From contig JALWJZ010000031.1 in assembly GCA_026996855.1 (NCBI GenBank), positions 1 to 58,703 on the forward strand: a stretch of DNA of 58,703 bases, in the 5' to 3' direction. Below are positions 50,843-58,703 of the stretch, piece after piece. The stretch comes from Anaerolineales bacterium (GTDB taxonomy: Bacteria; Chloroflexota; Anaerolineae; Anaerolineales; DRMV01). The position numbers and the translations under genes were made by a program. Below the pieces are notes generated by a model. The model was given only the letters and a program-made list of their open reading frames with translations. It was not told the origin of the DNA and searched no databases. The first letter of the stretch is position 1. Every line of letters begins with the position of its first letter.

Positions 50843-53362
50843 CTACGGCGTCTGGCCCCGCCAGGCCCGGAACCAAAAGGCCACCACATGCTGGGCGGGC
50901 TTGCCGTGCACCGAGGCCGACGGGTCCTGCACGGCCACGGGAGGATACCAGGAGAAGACCATCACCCCGGAAACCCAGGGCTGCGCATCCAAAGCAGCCA
51001 GCGCAGCGTGCAAACCCTTCCACTGGGCTTCGGTGTCCACATCGGTCCGGGTCGCGCCTCGAGGTGGCGTCAGCGCCTCCGGTGCCAGGCATTGGGTCGG
51101 ATCCTGGCGAGAGGGGATGCAGCCCTGAAGCACCCCACGCGCCGAAGGGAACTGCAACGCCACCACCACCGGCTTGCCCACGGCCTCAGCCCAGACACCC
51201 ACCCGGGTTTCCAAATCGGCGCGATACAGCGCGATCAGGTCCTCCAACGAAGCAGCCTGGGCCTCGGTAACCCGGGGCGGCACCCAGAGCAGGAGGAAAC
51301 CGTCCACTTTTTCGGCAATACCCGGCGGCACCTCCAGGTGAGGGTCCGGCACGGCCCAATAAAGGGGCCCCACATAACGGCTCTTCAAGGTCTCCAGCAA
51401 GGCCACCCACCGCTGTTCGGCATCCAAAGGCGCGCCCGATACCACACCCGGAGCAAGTTCCCGCTCGGGGAAGGACCACCAGCCCTCCCAGCCGCCGACC
51501 ACCAAAGCCGCGGCGTTGTGTTCCTGGGCCAGCACCGCGTGATGCACCAGGAAGGCTCCATGCCGCTCGAACCAGGCCGCCCACCAGGGATAATCGCGCG
51601 CGGCCTGCTGCCACCAATCCATCGGACGGTCCTCGGGATACTGCACCTGAGGGAACAACCAGGGCTGCAACCCTTTCTCCCGGGCCAGGCGCAACCAGCG
51701 GACCACGTCCGGGGTCAACGGATTGCGTCCCGGTTCCACCACAAACAGGGGGAAAGGCGTATGTTGCACCGCCGCCCAGGTGGGTTGGAAGAGGACCGCA
51801 TTGCTCCCCAGCCCGGCCATATCCCGCAGCGCCCGCGGTTCATAAGGAAACCAGGAGGGGTGGTACCCGCGCGTCCAGGCCAGACCCGTAAGGTAAGCGG
51901 GTGTGCGCGCAGCCGGAGGCGTCACTCCACTCAAAGGCGAAGACACCGGCGCATAATACGCCCAGGAATTCACCTCGTCCTTGAGGTGCTGTGGAAACGT
52001 GGTGCCGGAAACCCGTCGGCCCTGAAGCCCTGCGGAACCGGCCTCGTGGGCCACTTCGCATTGTTCGTTGCGGCAGTAACGGTACGCTACACTTCGCGGT
52101 AGCGGACCGAAGAACATGTATCCCCAGCGTCGGCCGCCCAGATACCACATGGGCAGAGGTTCGCTCCAGGCGTTGTAGCGAATTTGCAGGCTGATGAAAT
52201 CCTCGGGGGGCGTGCTCTCCGGCACGGTGACCTCGAACCATACCTGGCCGACGCCGGGCCATTGCCACCGGGCGATATGGGCGCGCACCAGGGCATCGCT
52301 ATTCGGCACCAACAGGCGCCGGGTGACCAACTGTCCTTGAGCATCCAGTTCCGCGTTGAGCAGGCCGTCTCCCAGGGTAAAGCGGTAGCGCAACTCTTCC
52401 TCCGCGGGCAACGACAGCGTCAGGGTGTAATAACCTTCGTCGGTGTAGCGCAATTGGGGCGCGCGGCCCGGTGCCACGCTCATACCGCCGCGCAAAGTGC
52501 CGAAACTGTTGCCCAACCGGTACCAATGCCCCACCAGGCGCAAGGGCGCACCGGCCGGGGTATGGGCCGGCGGATACACCTGGAAGGTCACCGTGACCAT
52601 GCGGGCCGGCTGCAGGGGGATGTCCGCCGGCGTGGTGGCGTTGCTTGCGATTTCCGCCAGTTGCTGGAATACCCGGTACTTCCCGTCCAGGTCCATCACA
52701 ACCACGTTGTGCAAACCAGGCGGAATGTCCTCGATGACGTACTGGCCCAGGGCGTTGGTCAACACCTGATACCCGGCCACGAAAACCAGCGCATGGGCCA
52801 CGGGATGGTCGGTGGTCTTATCCACCACCTTGCCCTGCAAACGACCCGGCGGCGGGCCCACGTAGGGCGTATCCGTCCACCGGGCCACCACGTCTTCCAC
52901 CATCATGGGGCCGGAAACCCGAAGCACCCGGTAACGCACCGGTTCTCCGGAGAGCCGATGTTCTTGCACGTAAGCCCCGCTGGGGGTTTGGCGCTCATAC
53001 CGATAGACGAACAGGCTGTGCAACGGCAGCACCAGGGTGACGAAGTACGAACCGTCGCTTCCCTGGGCCATCGTATATCGCTGGGCGTTCACCGTCAGGC
53101 CCGCGAGTTCGTCCACCTCGGTAAGCACGATTCCCTGATGGATGGGCGTATTGGGTGGGACGTGCACCCGAAAGGTCACCTTGACAAAGGGGCGCGGGGT
53201 GGGTGTGGGTACCGTGGGCGGACGGGTTGCTGACACCGTGGGAGGGGGCGCTCCCGTGCCGGGGCCAGGGGTTGGTCGTGACGGCGTGGGAGATACGCAC
53301 CCCGCCATCAGGCCCCAAAACAGCAAAAACACACCCCCCCAGAACCAACGTCGCCAAGACAT
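50843..53362 (-). CDS. Large multidomain lipoprotein with starch-binding-like and TIM-barrel-like domains
   Basis: The 839-residue protein has a lipobox LMAGC (lipidated Cys22) and a Pro/Thr linker (~23-58). A beta domain resembling CBM20 (~59-130), a carboxypeptidase-regulatory-like domain (~172-235) and two further beta domains (~250-430) follow. The C-terminal ~350 residues look like a glycoside hydrolase/TIM barrel (RGYHPSWFPYEPRALRDM, ALVVGGWEGWWSFPE). GH113 or a related fold is possible; catalytic residues are not certain. It is encoded 50 bases downstream of a sugar ABC permease, consistent with a role in carbohydrate binding or hydrolysis at the surface. GGGAGGTCGTTCC precedes ATG 53362. 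Confidence 0.75.
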   Translation of the reverse strand: MSWRRWFWGGVFLLFWGLMAGCVSPTPSRPTPGPGTGAPPPTVSATRPPTVPTPTPRPFVKVTFRVHVPPNTPIHQGIVLTEVDELAGLTVNAQRYTMAQGSDGSYFVTLVLPLHSLFVYRYERQTPSGAYVQEHRLSGEPVRYRVLRVSGPMMVEDVVARWTDTPYVGPPPGRLQGKVVDKTTDHPVAHALVFVAGYQVLTNALGQYVIEDIPPGLHNVVVMDLDGKYRVFQQLAEIASNATTPADIPLQPARMVTVTFQVYPPAHTPAGAPLRLVGHWYRLGNSFGTLRGGMSVAPGRAPQLRYTDEGYYTLTLSLPAEEELRYRFTLGDGLLNAELDAQGQLVTRRLLVPNSDALVRAHIARWQWPGVGQVWFEVTVPESTPPEDFISLQIRYNAWSEPLPMWYLGGRRWGYMFFGPLPRSVAYRYCRNEQCEVAHEAGSAGLQGRRVSGTTFPQHLKDEVNSWAYYAPVSSPLSGVTPPAARTPAYLTGLAWTRGYHPSWFPYEPRALRDMAGLGSNAVLFQPTWAAVQHTPFPLFVVEPGRNPLTPDVVRWLRLAREKGLQPWLFPQVQYPEDRPMDWWQQAARDYPWWAAWFERHGAFLVHHAVLAQEHNAAALVVGGWEGWWSFPERELAPGVVSGAPLDAEQRWVALLETLKSRYVGPLYWAVPDPHLEVPPGIAEKVDGFLLLWVPPRVTEAQAASLEDLIALYRADLETRVGVWAEAVGKPVVVALQFPSARGVLQGCIPSRQDPTQCLAPEALTPPRGATRTDVDTEAQWKGLHAALAALDAQPWVSGVMVFSWYPPVAVQDPSASVHGKPAQHVVAFWFRAWRGQTP

Positions 53363-53412
53363 GGAACGACCTCCCTCCTCCACGATGGCCGGATGCCGCG
53401 AAGATGCAGGCC

Positions 53413-55089
53413 TCATTGGTAGAAAACCCAGCGCTCCTGCACCCGGCGATTGATGTACGTCAGGCTGAGGATGACCGCGAAGAGCACGAAGGCCAGAGCC
53501 GAGGCGTATCCGTATCGGGTCTTTATGAAGAACTCGTCGAAGATGACCAGGCTCAAGGTATCCACCGTGCCCTGCGCGCCTATCTCCCGCATGACGTAGA
53601 TATGGTTGAAGGCTTTGAACGTACCGATAACCGCAATGAGGCTGAGGAAGTAAATGGTGGGGGAAAGCAAAGGCAGGGTGACATACCGGAAAATCTGCCA
53701 CCCGGAAGCACCGTCAATGGCCGCGGCTTCCTTGAGTTCCGAGGGGATGTTCCCCAACCCGGCCAGGTAAATCACGATGTCGTAGCCCACGAACACCCAG
53801 ATGGAGTACACCATGATGACCACCAGAGCCAGGCTGGGGCCGTGCAACCAGGAGGGCACCTCGAAACCCAGGGCCTCGCCCAGGAGGAAGCCAATCCCCC
53901 GAGGTTCCATCAGCCAGCGCTGGGGCGGCAGGCCCAGTTTGGCCAGCAGGGTGTTGATGGGCGCGGTGGGACGGGGGGAAAACAACAATCGAAACACCGC
54001 GGCGCTGGCCACCGAAGGGGTCACGTAAGGCAGGAAATAGATGATGCGAAACATCTCCTTGCCGGGCAGGTTCTGATACAGCAACACGGCCAGGAACAAG
54101 GCAATGGACAACTGGAACGGCACCGTGCCCAGGGCATAGTAGGTGGTGATGAGCAGGCCTTCCCAAACATCCTTATCGCCGGAGCGTATCACCGGGGGCA
54201 GTTCCATGAGCAAAATCCACCCCGCGACCATGGCCACCAGGGCACCGGCCGCCTTTCCCACGAAAGCGCGAGTGGAAACGGAAACCACCGCGCCTCGCCA
54301 GAGTTTCCACGAGAGCAGCAACCCAGCAGCCCCAAAAGCAATGGATGCGGTCTGTTCCAGGAGCACCCGGGTTTCTCCTTTTTCCCACAATCGGGCCTGC
54401 CAGCGCAGCGTTTCGCTCCAGGTGAAGGCCAGAACCAGCACCCCAATGCCCAGGAAATACACCCCCACACTGCTCCAGGCCAGAGGCGTGGCGCCTTGCC
54501 GGAACAGCGCGCGGCGTCGATACCACAAACTCAAACTGATGACCCCACTGAGCAACGCCAACACCCAAAAGGCCCGCCACCAAGGATGAAGAGCCTGGGC
54601 GGTCAGGGCCTCCCAGAGCCATTGACGGAACATGGCCACGGTGGGACGTTTGCCCACGGCTTTGTTGGCAATGTCCAGCACATGGGGGAGGGCGGCCACG
54701 CCGTATCCGGTAAACGCCCACCAGGCCGCAGCCCAGCCCAGGGAAGGCGCCAGCAACCACCCCCGCTCAACGGGAGCGTATGCTTTCCACCAATACCGCC
54801 GCAGGAGATACACCCCCAGAGCCAACAACCCCAAGCCCGTCAGGCCAAAGAGGAAAACGGCCATCACGTCCACGGCCAAGAAATAATGGGTCATGCCCAG
54901 GAAAGGACCGCGACGGATGCGCCATCGGTGCAGGCTCACGTACACCGCGAACAAAACCGGCCACAGCCCGAACAGTCCAATCAACAACAGGGACGGGCTC
55001 AAATACAAGTAGGCCGTAAGCCACTCCCGCCACCGCCGACGCTGTCGGGGCGAGACACCCAAAATTTGCCAGAAACGTTCCACGCTCAT
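53413..55089 (-). CDS. Carbohydrate ABC transporter permease with large membrane insertion (MalF/UgpA-like)
   Basis: The 558-residue permease has a normal first helix (~28-52) and a C-terminal MalF-type domain (~305-558) with [19 protein letters not shown] and the EAA loop [14 protein letters not shown] (from 454) that binds the ATPase. Between them, residues ~75-300 hold about six extra hydrophobic segments, whereas typical members go straight to the next core helix. No partner permease, binding protein or ATPase is adjacent. The start ATG 55089 is divergent from nnrE-nnrD and has only a weak ribosome binding site. Confidence 0.88.
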   Translation of the reverse strand: MSVERFWQILGVSPRQRRRWREWLTAYLYLSPSLLLIGLFGLWPVLFAVYVSLHRWRIRRGPFLGMTHYFLAVDVMAVFLFGLTGLGLLALGVYLLRRYWWKAYAPVERGWLLAPSLGWAAAWWAFTGYGVAALPHVLDIANKAVGKRPTVAMFRQWLWEALTAQALHPWWRAFWVLALLSGVISLSLWYRRRALFRQGATPLAWSSVGVYFLGIGVLVLAFTWSETLRWQARLWEKGETRVLLEQTASIAFGAAGLLLSWKLWRGAVVSVSTRAFVGKAAGALVAMVAGWILLMELPPVIRSGDKDVWEGLLITTYYALGTVPFQLSIALFLAVLLYQNLPGKEMFRIIYFLPYVTPSVASAAVFRLLFSPRPTAPINTLLAKLGLPPQRWLMEPRGIGFLLGEALGFEVPSWLHGPSLALVVIMVYSIWVFVGYDIVIYLAGLGNIPSELKEAAAIDGASGWQIFRYVTLPLLSPTIYFLSLIAVIGTFKAFNHIYVMREIGAQGTVDTLSLVIFDEFFIKTRYGYASALAFVLFAVILSLTYINRRVQERWVFYQ

Positions 55090-55168
55090 GGTACAACTCG
55101 TAACAGTGTCATTGGTCTTTCGTGAAGTACAATTATACGACAACCGATGCAAGCAGGGAGGAAGCGCC

Positions 55169-56815
55169 ATGATTCCTTTGGTCACCGTGGCCCAAATGCG
55201 GGCACTGGAAAGTCAGGCCAACGAACGAGGGTGGACCTACGCCGACATGATGGAAGCGGCGGGCAAAGGGTTGGCCGAATGGGTGAATCTCTTGTACGGG
55301 GAAACCACCTCTCGCACCGCCCTGGGCCTGGTTGGTTCGGGAAACAACGGCGGCGATACCCTGGTCGCGTTGGCCTACCTGGCCCAATGGGGGTGGTCGG
55401 TTACCGCGTACCTGGCCCGACCCCGGGACCCCAACGACCCGCTGGTGCAACGGGTGCAGAAAGCGGGCGGCGACGTGCTGCGCCTGGAGCAGGACGCGGA
55501 CCTGAGCCTGCTCCGGGAGGCCCTACCGGCGCACGCGGTTCTGCTGGATGGGTTGCTGGGTACCGGCGCGCGCCCCCCGGTGCGCGAACCGCTGGCCTCT
55601 TTCATGGCCCAGGTGAAAGACTGGGTGACGGCCTTCGGCCCCGCGGTGGTGGCCGTGGACGTACCTTCCGGGGTGGATTGCGACACCGGCCAGGTGGCCG
55701 AACAGACCTTCCCCGCGGACCACACCGTGACCATGGCCGCGGTCAAGTTGGGTATGGTGCAACTCCCGGCCCTCACCTATTTGGGGGAACTGCACGTGGT
55801 GGACATCGGCCTGCCCGACGACCTGCCCGCATGGGAAGACATTCGCCGTGAAGTACCCGATGAAGCGCGCGTAGCGAGCATCTTACCGCCGCGGCCGCCC
55901 GATGCCCACAAGGGCACCTTCGGCACGGTGTTGGTGGTGGCCGGCTCACTGAACTTCACCGGTGCCGCCTACCTGGCCGGGAAGGCTGCCTATCGGGTGG
56001 GTGCCGGCCTGGTGACCCTGGCGGTGCCCCACCCCCTCCACGCGGCCCTGGCCGGGATGCTTCCCGAGGCCACCTGGCTGCTCCTGACCCACGAAATGGG
56101 CGTCATCGCCGAAGACGCGGCCCGGCTGGTACGCGAGCACCTGACCAAAGGCCGGGTGACCGCGATGGTCGTCGGGCCGGGCTTCGGGCTGGAACGAACC
56201 ACCCGGGGCTTTCTGGAAGCCCTGCTGGACCCCAACGCCCCGGGCAAAGCCCCACGCCCCGCAGGCTTTTTGAGCGCGGTGAATCCCCCAAAGAAGACCC
56301 GCCGCAGAACCAAAGCGACCGACCTTCCGCCCATGGTGGTAGATGCCGATGGCCTGAAATTGCTGGCCGAAATCCCCCGATGGTGGAAACGCCTGCCCGA
56401 CCTCGCGGTGCTCACCCCCCATCCCGGCGAAATGGCCGTGCTCACCGGTTTGAGCACCCAGGACATCCAGGCCCGCCGGGTGGAAGTGGCCGAAACCTAC
56501 GCGCAGAAATGGGGACACGTGGTGGTGCTCAAGGGCGCGGGCACCGTGGTTGCCGCGCCGGATGGCCGCACCGGGGTGGTGCCGGTGGCATCCCCCGCGC
56601 TGGCCCGGGCCGGCACTGGCGACGTGCTGGCCGGCACCATTGGCGGTCTGATGGCCCAGGGGGTGCCCCCCTACGAAGCCGCCCTGGCCGGCGTCTGGCT
56701 TCACGCCCACGCGGGCCTGACGGCCGCAGACGCCCTGGGCAGCACCGCGGCGGTGCTGGCCGGAGACGTGCTGGACGCCCTGGTGGACGTGCTCGCGGAC
56801 TTGGAAGGCGCATGA
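55169..56815 (+). CDS. nnr: Bifunctional NAD(P)HX epimerase / ADP-dependent NAD(P)HX dehydratase
   Basis: The 548-residue repair enzyme corrects hydrated NAD(P)H. The N-terminal NnrE epimerase (1-~215) has [11 protein letters not shown] and [13 protein letters not shown]. The C-terminal NnrD dehydratase (~235-548) has [34 protein letters not shown] and [16 protein letters not shown] Pro/Lys/Arg-rich insert (~354-388) precedes the VDADG motif. GGGAGGAAGCGCC is upstream of ATG 55169. The stop lies within a 14-bp hairpin. Confidence 0.95.
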   Translation: MIPLVTVAQMRALESQANERGWTYADMMEAAGKGLAEWVNLLYGETTSRTALGLVGSGNNGGDTLVALAYLAQWGWSVTAYLARPRDPNDPLVQRVQKAGGDVLRLEQDADLSLLREALPAHAVLLDGLLGTGARPPVREPLASFMAQVKDWVTAFGPAVVAVDVPSGVDCDTGQVAEQTFPADHTVTMAAVKLGMVQLPALTYLGELHVVDIGLPDDLPAWEDIRREVPDEARVASILPPRPPDAHKGTFGTVLVVAGSLNFTGAAYLAGKAAYRVGAGLVTLAVPHPLHAALAGMLPEATWLLLTHEMGVIAEDAARLVREHLTKGRVTAMVVGPGFGLERTTRGFLEALLDPNAPGKAPRPAGFLSAVNPPKKTRRRTKATDLPPMVVDADGLKLLAEIPRWWKRLPDLAVLTPHPGEMAVLTGLSTQDIQARRVEVAETYAQKWGHVVVLKGAGTVVAAPDGRTGVVPVASPALARAGTGDVLAGTIGGLMAQGVPPYEAALAGVWLHAHAGLTAADALGSTAAVLAGDVLDALVDVLADLEGA

Positions 56816-56840
56816 AGGCCTCCCTTGGCCTTCATGCGCC
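56807..56840 (+). terminator. Hairpin across the nnr stop codon
   Basis: GGCGCATGAAGGCC (56807-56820) pairs perfectly with 56827-56840 around TCCCTT. A second, 5-bp hairpin (CCTCG/CGAGG) follows, then TTGTCTTTC. It is probably terminator-like but lacks an immediate T-run. Confidence 0.5.
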
Positions 56841-56926
56841 TCGTCAGGCGAGGTTGTCTTTCACGCTGCATGGAGCCGCCAGAGGGAGGAAGGAGTTTAA
56901 GGTAGTGCAACCGTGTCCATTTTTCT

Positions 56927-56935
56927 TGCTATAAT
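56927..56935 (+). promoter_or_regulatory. Extended -10 promoter for the TPR gene
   Basis: TGCTATAAT is a perfect extended -10, 28 bases before ATG 56964. Confidence 0.6.
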
Positions 56936-56963
56936 GAAACCAAATCCTGGGACGAGGTGAAGC

Positions 56964-58703
56964 ATGTCCAAAATCCCGTTGCGCGTGTACATTCGGAACA
57001 TTGACGACCTCATCGCCCAAGAAGCCTACCAAAAAGCCTTCATCCAAGCCCGCCATGTGCTGTATCACTTCCCCAAATACCTGGAAGCCTACCGAGTGTT
57101 GGGCAAGGCCTACCTGGAAGCGCGCCAGTACGGCGACGCCCTGGAAGTGTTTCAACGTCTTCTGTCTGCCGTGCCGGAAGATTTTTTGGCCCATGCCGCG
57201 ATGAGCATCATCCGAGAGGAAGAAGGCGACCTGGACAGCGCCATCTGGCACATGGAACGGGCTTTTGAAGCGCAACCCGCCAACCTGCTGATTCAAGAGG
57301 AACTGCAACGCCTCTACCGGGAACGGGACGGTATTGCCCCGCCGCGCATCCGCCTCACGCGAGCCGCGTTGGCCCGCATCTACCTGCGCAGCGGCATGTA
57401 TCCCCAGGCCATCCTGGAACTGGAAGCCCTGCTGCAGGCCCAGCCCCGCCGCTACGATTTGCGAGGCTTTTTGGCCGAAGCCTATGAAAAGGCCGGGCAG
57501 GACACCAAAGCCCTGGAAGTCGCGGCCCGCCTGTTACGGATATTGCCCTACCACTGGCGAGCCAATTGGGGCATGGTGCGGGTGTTGCGCCGCCAGGGCC
57601 GGGGAGACGAAGCCGAGCGCTATTGGGAGCGCATCGTGGCCATGGAACCGTACGCCGCTTATGTTTCGGACAAATGGCCTACACCGGAACAGGTTCCCGA
57701 CGAAATGGTCACCCTTGGTGAACTGGCCTGGGACGAAGAAGACATCCTCTTGGAACTGGAAGACCAGATGCCCGGCCTTCTGCTGACCGATTCGGGACTT
57801 GAACCGGAACTGCTGGCCCTCCCCGGCGACCTGGAAGCCCTGGGAATGAGCGAAGACCTGGACCTGGACTCCGAACTGATTCCGCCATGGATCGAAGCCG
57901 AGACCGAGGAAGCCCAAGTCGCTCCGCAACCTTCCCAAGCCGAAGAACCCGAGAGCGAAAAACCCGCGTTGGAACAGGGCGATATACCGGAGTGGTTGCA
58001 AGCCCTGGCTCCCGAACCCAAAGTCGGCCTTCCCGAAGGCGACCTCCCCGAAGAGGACCTTTCCTGGCTGGAAGAGGCCTTGGCCCAAACGGAGGAAGCG
58101 GAAAGCCTGGTCGCACCGGTGTTGAAACCCAAATCGGAAGAAACCCTTGAAACGGAAGAGACTCCAGCCGAGGAGCCCACCTGGCTCCAGGAAGAAACCC
58201 AAGCCGTTCCGATGGAAATGGAAGAGGAAGCGCCGACATGGCTGCAAGAAGTGGTCGCGGCCCCCGAAGAAACGGTCGAAACCGAAGCGGTGGACGTCGG
58301 GGAAATGCCCGAATGGCTGAAAGAGATGGCGCCAGAAGCCGAAACCGAAGAAGCCGGTGAAAGGATCGAGGCAACCGAGATTCCCGACTGGTTGAAAGAA
58401 GCGATGCCGGAACCTGAAACCGAAACCACCGCCGAAGGGATCGAGGAGGACGAAATTCCCGACTGGCTGAAAGAGGTGGCACCGGAAACAGAAGGTGAAG
58501 CCTTCGTAACACAGGAAGAGGCCCAGGTCCCCGAATGGCTCCAAGAGGCCGCACCCGAGGCGGTGGCCGAGACCCCCGAAGCCGAGGTCGAGGCCCTGGA
58601 AGAGGCCCAGGTCCCCGAATGGCTCCAGGAAGCCGCACCCGAGGCGGTGGCCGAGACCCCCGAAGCCGAGGCCGAGGCCCTGGAAGAGGCCCAGGTCCCC
58701 GAG
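56964..58703 (+). CDS. TPR protein with PxWLxE repeats (3' end outside the window)
   Basis: The frame is open from ATG 56964 (ACGAGGTGAAGC upstream) to the window edge, giving 580 residues without a stop. Residues ~1-235 form tetratricopeptide-like helices (AYQKAFIQARHVLYHFPKYL, YGDALEVFQRLLSAVPEDFL). After a transition zone, the remainder is very acidic and repeats PE/PD-WL-Q/K-E about nine times. The last part is a 28-residue unit in near-identical copies. It is probably a cytoplasmic protein-interaction scaffold; the partner is unknown. Such TPR/PxWL proteins are, from memory, typical of Chloroflexota. Confidence 0.85.
   Translation, partial: MSKIPLRVYIRNIDDLIAQEAYQKAFIQARHVLYHFPKYLEAYRVLGKAYLEARQYGDALEVFQRLLSAVPEDFLAHAAMSIIREEEGDLDSAIWHMERAFEAQPANLLIQEELQRLYRERDGIAPPRIRLTRAALARIYLRSGMYPQAILELEALLQAQPRRYDLRGFLAEAYEKAGQDTKALEVAARLLRILPYHWRANWGMVRVLRRQGRGDEAERYWERIVAMEPYAAYVSDKWPTPEQVPDEMVTLGELAWDEEDILLELEDQMPGLLLTDSGLEPELLALPGDLEALGMSEDLDLDSELIPPWIEAETEEAQVAPQPSQAEEPESEKPALEQGDIPEWLQALAPEPKVGLPEGDLPEEDLSWLEEALAQTEEAESLVAPVLKPKSEETLETEETPAEEPTWLQEETQAVPMEMEEEAPTWLQEVVAAPEETVETEAVDVGEMPEWLKEMAPEAETEEAGERIEATEIPDWLKEAMPEPETETTAEGIEEDEIPDWLKEVAPETEGEAFVTQEEAQVPEWLQEAAPEAVAETPEAEVEALEEAQVPEWLQEAAPEAVAETPEAEAEALEEAQVPE
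58515..58703 (+). repeat. 84-base in-frame tandem repeat in the TPR gene
   Basis: Copies begin at 58515, 58599 and 58683 (cut by the window). The first two differ at 3 of 84 bases. Each encodes 28 residues with the motif VPEWLQEAAPEA. Confidence 0.9.

Overview
The window is a GC-rich, densely coded bacterial chromosome segment that most likely comes from a member of the Chloroflexota (Anaerolineae-like). This is inference from content: coenzyme F420 genes (cofD, npdG), Thr/Pro-rich linkers in surface proteins, a TPR protein with PxWLxE repeats, a SpoVS homologue in a setting without other sporulation genes, prfB with a programmed frameshift, and many degenerate 7-8 base tandem arrays between genes. 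There are no rRNA genes, insertion sequences, phage genes or CRISPR arrays. It reads as core chromosome, with dnaA and two parS-like sites at 9.5-11.2 kb suggesting the origin region.

Left part (1-16.7 kb): a 28-bp hairpin, two tRNA-Ala genes (GGC, CGC), spoVS, an Hsp20 chaperone, an aldo/keto reductase coupled to a DUF4013-like membrane protein, an orphan Memo-type protein, and a CNNM/CorC transporter. Opposite them, cofD is translationally coupled to an HlyD-type fusion protein. Then come dnaA, the parS-like pair, mtaB (tRNA methylthiolation), rtcB (RNA ligase), a nucleotide pyrophosphatase-like enzyme and a metallophosphoesterase.

Middle (16.7-41.6 kb): a partial F1 ATP synthase operon (atpA, atpG, atpD; no atpH or atpC) is interrupted by a Uma2-type nuclease gene flanked by heptamer arrays. 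It is followed by a membrane protein plus JAMM peptidase, and a pseB-like dehydratase plus Gfo/Idh/MocA pair. A kinase-kinase-regulator group lies on the minus strand. Next are prfB, an orphan E2 acyltransferase, a VTT-domain protein, a HAD phosphatase, a small membrane protein overlapping npdG, and a fused cobQ-cobU. The minus-strand operon frr-uppS-cdsA (ribosome recycling, undecaprenyl-PP synthesis, CDP-diacylglycerol synthesis) faces a DPPR-synthase-like UbiA enzyme.

Right part (41.6-58.7 kb): a minus-strand envelope group (nfeD, LysM/M23 peptidase, NERD-like membrane protein, queG) is split by composite repeat arrays. A plus-strand run holds a deacetylase-like hydrolase, an M50 protease, an HD phosphohydrolase and a YdcF-like protein. 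A minus-strand set has a sugar ABC permease with a large membrane insertion, a multidomain lipoprotein and a Thr/Pro-linker membrane protein. The window ends with the NAD(P)HX repair fusion nnrE-nnrD and a TPR/PxWLxE repeat protein that runs off the edge.

The least ordinary features are the families of short tandem arrays (two supply a gene's stop codon), the Uma2 cassette inside the ATP synthase operon, the parS-like pair beside dnaA, the CobQ-CobU fusion, the enlarged permease, and the expanding 28-residue repeat at the right edge.
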